In this document: piece by piece, positions 1 through 4,843 of the stretch
Layout of the letters: every line of letters starts with the position of its first letter
Numbering within the stretch: position 1 is the stretch's first letter
Assembly (NCBI GenBank): GCA_021810735.1
Contig: JAJZIF010000266.1
Span: 1 to 5,805, forward strand
Origin: Acidobacteriota bacterium
GTDB taxonomy: Bacteria; Acidobacteriota; Terriglobia; Terriglobales; Acidobacteriaceae
Length of the DNA: 5,805 nt
Direction: 5' to 3'
Notes under the pieces: model-generated
Told to the model about the DNA's origin: nothing
Seen by the model: the letters and a program-made list of their open reading frames with translations, nothing else
The model's database searches: none
Position numbers and translations under genes: made by a program

Positions 1-2
1 AG

Positions 3-250
3 ATCGTCAATTTACTGGCGCGTTACCGGTTCCGCTATCGTGACGAAGCCCAACTCCAAGAAGGAATCGCCCGGGTCTTAATCTGAATCGCAAAGCCCGA
101 AGAGTCGAGGATAACGAGCTTCCCAAGGCGGCGCGGCCAACCACTGCCGTCAGCGCCCCTTCCGGCTCCAGCGATGATTCCGGTGTCAACGATCTCGCTG
201 CTTTGCCCGCCCACGCGGACGTTCCCTACACGCTTTCTTTGTTCGATTGA
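3..250 (+). pseudogene. Possible decayed or frame-disrupted gene remnant
   Basis: The first 28 codons in the frame beginning at base 3 read like real protein (RYRFRYRDEAQLQEGIARVL) and end at TGA 84-86. This resembles the N-terminus of small nuclease-like proteins from mobile elements that open with an RYRF...DEAxLQ motif; I recall that pattern and have not checked it. A second frame (base 2 phase) is open from 44 to TGA 248-250 and ends in a protein-like tail, PAHADVPYTLSLFD, after an Ala/Pro/Ser-rich stretch. The two could be one gene broken by a frameshift near base 80, or pieces of two genes joined by a deletion. Neither has a start codon with a ribosome binding site inside the window. 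Antisense frames also cover this stretch but show no recognisable motif. Existence as a remnant is likely; identity is uncertain. Confidence 0.3.
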
Positions 251-312
251 ACTTCTCGTTTCGGAAAGGTAATTCCATACTTGACTCCCTAGAATACGAT
301 GTGGAAAGACAC

Positions 313-477
313 ATGAAGCGTAGGGGCAACACATTCAATGTTGTACTGGATGAAAAAGGCCAACGCACTGCCATGACCCTCTCTAAGCGACAGGCTTCAC
401 ATGCTGGATTCGCCACAGAGGACCGCATCAAGTGGCCGGATGTTGCATTGGATGGCGGCAACTTCCCATTTGCCTGA
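313..477 (+). CDS. Small hypothetical protein (54 aa)
   Basis: I do not recognise this protein. ATG 313 is chosen because a purine-rich GGAAAG (303-308) lies just upstream. The same frame is open further 5' and offers GTG 301 (58 aa) and TTG 247 (76 aa), neither with a visible ribosome binding site. The product is basic at the N-terminus (MKRRGNTFNVVLDEKGQR), has no membrane segment and no signal peptide, and ends in a hydrophobic GGNFPFA tail. The middle, MTLSKRQASHAGF, could form a helix. It is the first gene of a run of five closely spaced same-strand genes leading to the methyltransferase, 43 bases before the next start, so co-transcription is likely. No convincing promoter was found upstream. 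It could be the surviving 3' part of a longer gene that was disrupted upstream. Confidence 0.5.
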   Translation: MKRRGNTFNVVLDEKGQRTAMTLSKRQASHAGFATEDRIKWPDVALDGGNFPFA

Positions 478-520
478 GTCTGGATTTTACAGACTGTTCT
501 GAAGTTAAGGGGAGTCAAGT

Positions 521-715
521 ATGCAATTGCATTTAGAAAGGCGCCTTGTGCCCTCTGAAGAGCAGGACGACATTGGGTCCGTTGACGAGGACACCGTCTC
601 CGTCGCGCGGTCCATTCAAAGCGCCGACCGCCGCTTTCTCCAGCCAGGGGAAATCCCGCTGCAGTGGGACGAGTGCCTCGAAATGGCAAAGGAAAGGCTT
701 GCGACCAGGACCTGA
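521..715 (+). CDS. Small acidic hypothetical protein (64 aa)
   Basis: I do not recognise this protein. The start is well supported: a strong Shine-Dalgarno, AAGGGGAG (507-514), sits six bases before ATG 521. The product is charged and soluble, with an acidic stretch EEQDDIGSVDEDT around residues 13-25 and a C-terminal helix-like segment (LQWDECLEMAKERL, about 47-60). No transmembrane segment, signal peptide or cysteine pair is visible. It lies 43 bases after the preceding small gene and 30 bases before the exonuclease, so it probably belongs to the same transcript. Its small size and position suggest an accessory or adaptor protein, but no function can be assigned. Its stop codon (713-715) lies inside an inverted repeat that also covers the ribosome binding site of the next gene. 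Confidence 0.65.
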   Translation: MQLHLERRLVPSEEQDDIGSVDEDTVSVARSIQSADRRFLQPGEIPLQWDECLEMAKERLATRT

Positions 716-735
716 AACTTTGCCGCTGATTCAGG
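711..735 (+). promoter_or_regulatory. Inverted repeat overlapping stop codon and next ribosome binding site
   Basis: CCTGAA (711-716) and TTCAGG (730-735) are perfect inverted repeats separated by 13 bases. The left arm contains the TGA stop of the 64-residue gene. The right arm overlaps the AGGAG (733-737) that serves the exonuclease start at 746. In RNA this 6-bp hairpin could mask the ribosome binding site until ribosomes finishing the upstream gene open it, coupling the two genes. The stem is short and could be chance. Confidence 0.25.
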
Positions 736-745
736 AGCGTTCGTC

Positions 746-1576
746 ATGGAAACTGCCCAGCCCCACTACGCCGTGGTGTTCGACACAGAAACTGCCAATA
801 TCAGCACCGATCCCGAAAAGCCCTCTCTCATGATCGAAGCTGCGTACCTTGCATTCGAAGGCATACAAAACACTTCTCCGGCTCTGATATTTCATCAACG
901 ATACAATCCCTTCCCCGCCGAACACCGCGATGCGCCCATGAAGGCTGGGCTGATGGGTTACGGCGCCCTCGCCACGCACCACATCCTTCCCTCCATGCTC
1001 ATTGGCATGCCCGCGCCAGAAACGTTTCATCTGCCCGCCGGTACGGTCTTTCTGATCGGACACAATGTCGACTACGACTGGAACGCCATTCAGCCATGGC
1101 ACCAGGACTGCGCAGCCGTCCGCCGCATCGATACGTTGCCGCTGGCGCGCAAGGCATGGCCGGGCCTCGATTCCTATTCCCAATCCGCCGTCCTCTACTT
1201 TCTGGCAGACACCCGTCCAGAACTTCTCAACCTCGAACAGGCGAAAGTGCTGCTGACCCGGGCCCATTCCGCGCAGACCGATGTGATCGGCTGTTCGATC
1301 CTCCTTCGCGCCCTGATTGACCATTTCATGCCAGCTCTGTGGAACGACCTCTGGAAGCTTTCAGAGGCCGCGCGCATTCCCGACACAATGTATTTCGGCA
1401 AGCACAAGGGCACAAGCATTGAGGAAATTCCCCTCGATTATTGCCAGTGGATGCTCAAGCAGCCGGACATTGATCCTTATCTGCGCACGGCAATGGAGCG
1501 GAGATTGGCTTCAGGCATGGCCGCAGTACCATCCGCGCCGGACGCAATGGCGCTCGAAACACCTGCCGCTTCGTAG
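746..1576 (+). CDS. DnaQ-like DEDDh 3'-5' exonuclease with C-terminal DUF3820 domain
   Basis: This 276-residue protein is a predicted exonuclease of the DnaQ/RNase T superfamily, which removes nucleotides from 3' ends of DNA or RNA with two metal ions. The DEDDh residues are all visible: D13 and E15 in VFDTET (motif I), D111 in GHNVDYDWNAI (motif II), and H174/D179 in HSAQTD (motif III). RIDTLPLAR (127-135) fits the conserved segment that follows motif II in this family. Residues about 214-254, starting MYFGKHKG and including the LDYCQWMLKQ and DPYLRTAMERRL segments, match DUF3820, a short domain of unknown role often attached to such exonucleases. A low-complexity Ala/Pro tail (about 256-276) ends the protein. 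ATG 746 has AGGAG at 733-737, eight bases upstream. It is probably co-transcribed with its neighbours. A DNA repair, proofreading or nucleic-acid trimming role on a mobile element is inferred; the true substrate is unknown. Confidence 0.93.
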   Translation: METAQPHYAVVFDTETANISTDPEKPSLMIEAAYLAFEGIQNTSPALIFHQRYNPFPAEHRDAPMKAGLMGYGALATHHILPSMLIGMPAPETFHLPAGTVFLIGHNVDYDWNAIQPWHQDCAAVRRIDTLPLARKAWPGLDSYSQSAVLYFLADTRPELLNLEQAKVLLTRAHSAQTDVIGCSILLRALIDHFMPALWNDLWKLSEAARIPDTMYFGKHKGTSIEEIPLDYCQWMLKQPDIDPYLRTAMERRLASGMAAVPSAPDAMALETPAAS

Positions 1577-1620
1577 ACCCGCAGTTCCCTTCCCAAGTCC
1601 GCTCTCAGAAAGGCAATCCC

Positions 1621-1971
1621 ATGGCACAACTCGACAAAAAAACAGCCCCCGGCGATTTCTCCCATCGTCCCGGAGAAACCTTCGATGTGTACTTCAATCG
1701 CACCTCCGCAGAGTTCAAGAAGCTCAGCGACGTGTCCGACAATTTGAAGCCCGGTGAAATCGTAGGCGCTATCCTGCGGTTTCCTTGTGCGGATGGGTAT
1801 GCGGTGTATCGCGTGTCCAAGGAAAGACCTCTTACCCTCCAGCATGTCCCTTATGGGGACGCCTGGCACGTCGATCCCGCGCTGATTCGCGGCCTGCGCC
1901 GCGCCGATGTCGAACGCATGGTCGAACAACACCGGCGCCTGCAAAGCATTTTTTCGGCGACATTCCAATAA
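1621..1971 (+). CDS. Conserved-looking hypothetical protein (116 aa)
   Basis: No named domain is recognised. ATG 1621 is preceded by AGAAAGG (1607-1613) at good spacing. After a polar, Lys-rich N-terminus (about 1-15) comes a compact region with alternating beta-like and helical segments: GEIVGAILRFP (45-55), GYAVYRVSKERPLTLQHV (59-76), then GDAWHVDPALIRGLRRADV (79-97) and a basic helix to the C-terminus. The beta-rich middle suggests a small folded domain. The VDPALIRGL segment resembles small proteins I recall beside DUF6094 methyltransferases on mobile elements, which is recollection and untested. There is no membrane segment or signal peptide. It lies 44 bases after the exonuclease and 82 before the methyltransferase, which argues for a shared job in DNA handling, but no reaction can be assigned. 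Confidence 0.8.
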   Translation: MAQLDKKTAPGDFSHRPGETFDVYFNRTSAEFKKLSDVSDNLKPGEIVGAILRFPCADGYAVYRVSKERPLTLQHVPYGDAWHVDPALIRGLRRADVERMVEQHRRLQSIFSATFQ

Positions 1972-1993
1972 ATGTGGCCACCCATTCCAGCCT

Positions 1994-2023
1994 GAATTGA
2001 CCGGGTCACGATTCCTTTTTTTT
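1994..2023 (+). terminator. Weak candidate intrinsic terminator
   Basis: GAATTGAC (1994-2001) can pair with GTCA (2005-2008) and ATTC (2011-2014), leaving a CGG loop and a two-base bulge. One base after the stem comes a run of eight T (2016-2023). The inner TGACCGGGTCA is also a near-perfect palindrome and could be an operator instead. The stem is short and AT-rich in its lower half, so any termination before the methyltransferase gene is probably partial. Confidence 0.35.
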
Positions 2024-2053
2024 CACAAAAACTGCAGTCCATGAGGTACACCG

Positions 2054-3091
2054 ATGAGAACCGAAGGTCGATTGAAATTGGGATTTTTCCCTCTGCCGGT
2101 GGCGGAAGGCGACCGCATACGGGAACATCTCTTGTTTCCCAACAAGCATTGCAGCGTTGTCGACCCCTGTGTCGGCGCCGGCGCAGCCTTGCTTCAAGTC
2201 ACCAGCGGGGCCACCACTTCCCTCTACGGCATTGAACTCGATACCGACCGGGCCGCCACCGCTGCCCAGAACGGGATCCGCACCATTCATGGCAATGCCA
2301 TGGACACCAAAGCGAACCAGCATCAGTTCTCCCTGCTCTACCTGAATCCGCCCTACGACTTCGAAATGGGGCCGTTCGCCAATCAGCGCATGGAGTACCT
2401 GTTTCTCTCGCACTGTTATCGCTGGCTGGTAAATAAAGGCGTCCTCGTCTTTGTCATTCCGCAAAAGGCGATCGACAGCTGCACCGCCATCTTGAGTTCC
2501 CACTTCTCGAAGATCACCGTCTGTCTCTTACAAGACCCGGAGTCTGTGAAATATCGGCAGGTGGTTGTGTTCGCCGTCCACAGCAAAGTCGATGCGAGAT
2601 CGCAGGAGACCCAACAGCGGTATTTGCAGCAGTGCGCCCGCCAGCTTGGCTCGTTGAATGCGCTGGAGACCGCCCCACAGTACGCGGTCCCACCCACCCC
2701 TCCAGCGACCATCAAACATGAAGGGGTCCCCTTCGACGAAGTGGAGGACAGCTTGCTCAAGTCGAACTCTTGGACGCAAATCCGTTCGCTCTTCAGCTTC
2801 GGACCGGGAGTCCAGGACGCTCGACCGCTTACCCCGCTGCACAGCGGCCATGTCGGGCTGCTCTGTACGGCAGGCCTGCTGAATGGGGTCTTTGGCGAGG
2901 GCGAAGACCGGCATATCGCGCGCTGGCGCTCCATCAAGCACTACGATAAGACCGTCGAATACGACCCGGAAACCGAAACCAAAAGCACGATCACAACCGA
3001 GCGGTTCAGCAATGAGCTTGCTCTCGCCTATGAGTCGGGCCGGGTCCTGCTCCTGACCGAGTCGAACAACGATTCACCCGAGATCACCTAG
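2054..3091 (+). CDS. DUF6094-family SAM-dependent N6-adenine-type DNA methyltransferase
   Basis: The 345-residue protein carries the hallmarks of a class I methyltransferase that transfers a methyl group from S-adenosylmethionine to an exocyclic amino group, most likely adenine N6 in DNA. Visible motifs are GFFPLP (10-15), the SAM-binding loop VVDPCVGAGAAL (35-46), the acidic E61 in YGIELD that should hold the SAM ribose, and the catalytic NPPY (98-101) in LYLNPPYD. KGVLVFVIPQ (128-137) and YRQVVVFAV (167-175) complete the fold. The C-terminal part, about 255-335, with RPLTPLHSGHVGLLCTAGLLNGV, is the extension typical of DUF6094 rather than of restriction-modification enzymes. ATG 2054 has GAGG at 2043-2046. 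No restriction endonuclease is adjacent, so it is an orphan methyltransferase, perhaps protecting the mobile element or marking DNA for the exonuclease and helicase nearby. Target sequence is unknown. Confidence 0.92.
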   Translation: MRTEGRLKLGFFPLPVAEGDRIREHLLFPNKHCSVVDPCVGAGAALLQVTSGATTSLYGIELDTDRAATAAQNGIRTIHGNAMDTKANQHQFSLLYLNPPYDFEMGPFANQRMEYLFLSHCYRWLVNKGVLVFVIPQKAIDSCTAILSSHFSKITVCLLQDPESVKYRQVVVFAVHSKVDARSQETQQRYLQQCARQLGSLNALETAPQYAVPPTPPATIKHEGVPFDEVEDSLLKSNSWTQIRSLFSFGPGVQDARPLTPLHSGHVGLLCTAGLLNGVFGEGEDRHIARWRSIKHYDKTVEYDPETETKSTITTERFSNELALAYESGRVLLLTESNNDSPEIT

Positions 3092-3214
3092 CACCCCGGC
3101 CCTCTCCTCCGGGGCTGCGAAGGTGAAGTGAGCGGTCCCTGCCTGGTGAAAGGCAGGTCGATCGCCGTACAGGCGCTGTCCGGGCCCCTCTCTCTCCAGG
3201 GACCCGGACGGCGC
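3091..3214 (+). ncRNA. Candidate structured RNA element: three consecutive stem-loops
   Basis: This gene-free stretch folds almost completely. Hairpin 1 (3091-3118): GCACCCCGG pairs with CCGGGG and TGC, with one bulged C and a 9-base pyrimidine-rich loop; it begins on the last base of the methyltransferase stop codon. Hairpin 2 (3132-3165): GCGGTC pairs with GATCGC (one G-U), then a TC bulge, then CCTGCCT pairs with AGGCAGG around a GGTGAA loop. Hairpin 3 (3173-3214): GCGCTGTCCGGG pairs with CCCGGACGGCGC (one G-U); after one mismatch a further CCCT/AGGG pair closes on an 8-base pyrimidine loop. GGTGAA occurs twice, in the linker (3122-3127) and in loop 2. There is no T tract, so simple intrinsic terminators are unlikely. 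A non-coding RNA, an RNA-processing site or a protein-binding element are the options. No known RNA family was recognised. Confidence 0.45.
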
Positions 3215-3242
3215 GATTTATCCAAAACCTATTACTCTTTGC

Positions 3243-3271
3243 TTTCCTGCTACTTTGCGGAAGACTAAAAT
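3243..3271 (+). promoter_or_regulatory. Candidate promoter of the nucleotidyltransferase module
   Basis: A good -10-like box, TAAAAT (3266-3271), lies 17 bases after a weak -35-like TTTCCT (3243-3248). It sits in a distinctly AT-richer stretch 25 bases before the small gene starting at 3297. The position fits an independently transcribed module, but the -35 match is poor. Confidence 0.35.
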
Positions 3272-3296
3272 AGAAGCTAGAAAAGAGGATTTCACA

Positions 3297-3521
3297 ATGT
3301 CAATCGTGACGGCTGTAGGCGGGAACAGGTCGATTCGCTGGATCACAGACCGTAAAGAGCAAGACGCGGAGACCTACCGCTATTGGCAAAGCCGAACCAC
3401 TGCGGAGCGAATGGAAGCCGTTGCCGAACTCGTGCGGGATGGATACGCCGCCAAAGGGATAGACGTCGATGCTCAAAGATCAAAAAGAACTCTTGTCCGC
3501 GTTCAACGCCCACTCCGTTGA
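3297..3521 (+). CDS. Small partner protein of the nucleotidyltransferase (74 aa)
   Basis: A small, charged, soluble protein. ATG 3297 is favoured over the in-frame TTG 3255 because AGAGGA (3284-3289) lies seven bases upstream. The centre, WQSRTTAERMEAVAELVRDGY (about 30-50), is predicted helical, and the C-terminus ends RTLVRVQRPLR. Short proteins with an xxERxxAVxxL helix and a final LxRVQRP-type tail are, to my recollection, commonly encoded just before MNT/DUF6036-type nucleotidyltransferases in Acidobacteria and similar genomes. The gene overlaps the nucleotidyltransferase by 53 bases in a different frame, so translation of the two is probably coupled and their amounts linked. An antitoxin or binding-partner role is the natural inference from the arrangement, but nothing in the sequence proves it. 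There is no DNA-binding motif that I can identify. Confidence 0.75.
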   Translation: MSIVTAVGGNRSIRWITDRKEQDAETYRYWQSRTTAERMEAVAELVRDGYAAKGIDVDAQRSKRTLVRVQRPLR

Positions 3522-3939
3522 ATATGTCATCATCGGCGGCCACGCCGTCAGCGAACACTCTCAACCGCGTGCTACAAAAGACCTTGATATTTTCATCCGA
3601 GCCGATCAAAAGAATAGCGAGGCCGTGTACCGTGCTCTAGTTGAGTACGGCGCTCCCGTCTCCGGTCTCTCGCCCGCAGACTTCCGCAACAATCCTGAAA
3701 GTATCCTTCAAATAGGCGTTGAGCCTTCCCGTATCGATATTCTCCAGAGCATACCCGGCGTTACGTTTGATCAGGTGTGGGCCAATCGAGTCGAATCCTT
3801 CGTAGACGAAACTACGCCCGCGCACTTCATCTCCCGAGACGACCTCATTGCCAACAAACTTGCGGTGGGACGAGGTCAGGATTTAGTGGATGTGGAGAAG
3901 ATGCGCGAAGCCGCTTCCGCCAGGCAATCGAAGATTTAG
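3469..3939 (+). CDS. MNT/DUF6036-like nucleotidyltransferase
   Basis: This 156-residue protein belongs to the minimal nucleotidyltransferase fold. The signature is clear: the glycine pair in VIIGGHAVSEH (20-30), then PRATKDLDIFI (33-43) with metal-binding D38 and D40, and a third acidic residue D90 in SRIDIL. The C-terminal ISRDDLIANKLAVGRGQDLVDVEKM (121-145) matches the conserved helix of this family, whose members transfer nucleotides to proteins, RNA or small molecules. Several relatives act in toxin-antitoxin or abortive-infection systems (MNT with HEPN, AbiEii). Here the partner is the small gene upstream, not a HEPN protein. ATG 3469 has AAAGGGA (3453-3459) nine bases upstream and lies inside the preceding gene. 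All three catalytic acids are present, so it is probably active. The substrate and whether it is toxic are unknown. Confidence 0.88.
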   Translation: MLKDQKELLSAFNAHSVEYVIIGGHAVSEHSQPRATKDLDIFIRADQKNSEAVYRALVEYGAPVSGLSPADFRNNPESILQIGVEPSRIDILQSIPGVTFDQVWANRVESFVDETTPAHFISRDDLIANKLAVGRGQDLVDVEKMREAASARQSKI

Positions 3940-4005
3940 AAATTACTATCTGCAATTTCCCGCTTATCTCATCTCTTCATCATCGAACAGCGCGAGATAC
4001 CGGCC

Positions 4006-4034
4006 TTCAGGACTGGCCGCTTGCGCTATATGAT
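4006..4034 (+). promoter_or_regulatory. Candidate promoter upstream of the 223-residue gene
   Basis: TATGAT (4029-4034, five of six consensus bases) is preceded at 17 bases by TTCAGG (4006-4011, three of six). It lies in the 141-base gap after the nucleotidyltransferase, about 47 bases before the start at 4081. The rest of that gap shows no other gene or structure. It may restart transcription after the inserted-looking module. Confidence 0.35.
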
Positions 4035-4080
4035 AATTTTCCGATTTAGTTCAAAATCCCCATGTAACAGAGGCCCCCTT

Positions 4081-4752
4081 ATGAAAAATGCACACTTGCG
4101 CCTCGGATCGCTTCTGTTCAAGAAGTATTCCGAGAAGCTCAACGCGTCCACCAATGTCACCACCTGGTGCGACCGCTATGTCTGCGACGACAACCAGCTT
4201 CACATTGTCAGCTTCTTCGGCGGCGATACCGAAATGGCCGCCTTCTCCGCCGCCATTCAGGACGGACGCCAGTTGGGAGTGGAGTTTGCCGGACACAGTA
4301 CCTTCTATCGAAGCCTCGGCGCCAACGCCAAGTGCTATAAGAGCCAGATCCAGGTCCCCGGCAGAAAACGCAAACTCGTCCATATCGTCGCCATCAGCGA
4401 GACCCTGCTGCTGAACGGCACGCAAGAGTGCGTGTATTGCCTCAACGACACGCCCCAGGCGATATGGGACACGCTCGTCTACATCTTCGGACTGCCGGCC
4501 GCGCCGGATTGGGCCGAATGGATCTACGACCGGCTGGATGACGGCGGGAAAATCGAGCCGCTTCAGTCCGCCGGAATGAAGGCCGTGCGCGTCAATGCCA
4601 CACGCCTGGACCTGATGAAGATGGTCCGCAAAGGCCTGCGGAAAAAGAAGCTCGTCTTCCCTCCCACCAACGGGCCACTGCATTTTCAGGCGCGCACGAT
4701 GGCCAACTTGTTGGCCATCGACGACGAAACGTCCGAGGTCATGGCTGCATAA
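4081..4752 (+). CDS. Hypothetical protein (223 aa)
   Basis: No known domain is recognised. ATG 4081 is chosen because CAGAGG (4068-4073) is seven bases upstream; an in-frame ATG at 4021 lacks a ribosome binding site and overlaps the candidate promoter. The N-terminal half looks like a mixed alpha/beta domain, with LHIVSFFGG (40-48), MAAFSAAIQDG (52-62) and KLVHIVAIS (98-106). The C-terminal half has a helical basic segment, ATRLDLMKMVRKGLRKKKLVFPP (173-195), that could contact nucleic acid. Cysteines at 30, 35, 117 and 120 include a C-x2-C pair, but no full zinc motif is seen. There are no membrane segments or signal peptide. It sits between the methyltransferase and the helicase and is followed directly by a strong terminator, so it is probably a conserved part of the same cargo block. 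Function unknown. Confidence 0.85.
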   Translation: MKNAHLRLGSLLFKKYSEKLNASTNVTTWCDRYVCDDNQLHIVSFFGGDTEMAAFSAAIQDGRQLGVEFAGHSTFYRSLGANAKCYKSQIQVPGRKRKLVHIVAISETLLLNGTQECVYCLNDTPQAIWDTLVYIFGLPAAPDWAEWIYDRLDDGGKIEPLQSAGMKAVRVNATRLDLMKMVRKGLRKKKLVFPPTNGPLHFQARTMANLLAIDDETSEVMAA

Positions 4753-4778
4753 TCCGCTTCACAAGACCTCAAGCAGAG

Positions 4779-4803
4779 CGCAGGCCCAGGCCTGCGTTTT
4801 TTT
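4779..4803 (+). terminator. Strong intrinsic terminator
   Basis: CGCAGGC (4779-4785) pairs perfectly with GCCTGCG (4790-4796) across a four-base CCAG loop and is followed immediately by seven T (4797-4803). It starts 27 bases after the stop of the 223-residue gene. This is a textbook Rho-independent terminator on the plus strand. Confidence 0.9.
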
Positions 4804-4843
4804 GCGCCTTTTCCCGATGAATCCAACCGTCACAGAGGACGAA

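Noticed and set aside
247..300. TTGAAC (247-252) and TTGACT (281-286) as -35 boxes for the first small gene.
   Set aside because: No acceptable -10 box lies 16-18 bases downstream of either.
478..494. GTCTG/CAGAC hairpin after the first small gene as a terminator.
   Set aside because: Only a 5-bp stem with a 7-base loop and no T tract follows.
731..1324. A 197-codon minus-strand frame over the exonuclease gene.
   Set aside because: The plus strand holds all exonuclease catalytic motifs, and the antisense product is low in recognisable structure.
3130..3166. Hairpin 2 looks a little like domain V of a group II intron (AGC near the 5' side, two-base bulge on the 3' side, GAA in the loop).
   Set aside because: The lower stem is too short, the upper stem too long, the loop is not a GNRA tetraloop, and there is no domain VI bulged A or reverse transcriptase gene.
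4051..4683. A 210-codon minus-strand frame over the 223-residue gene.
   Set aside because: The plus-strand gene has a ribosome binding site and a terminator; the antisense frame is Gly/Val-rich with neither.
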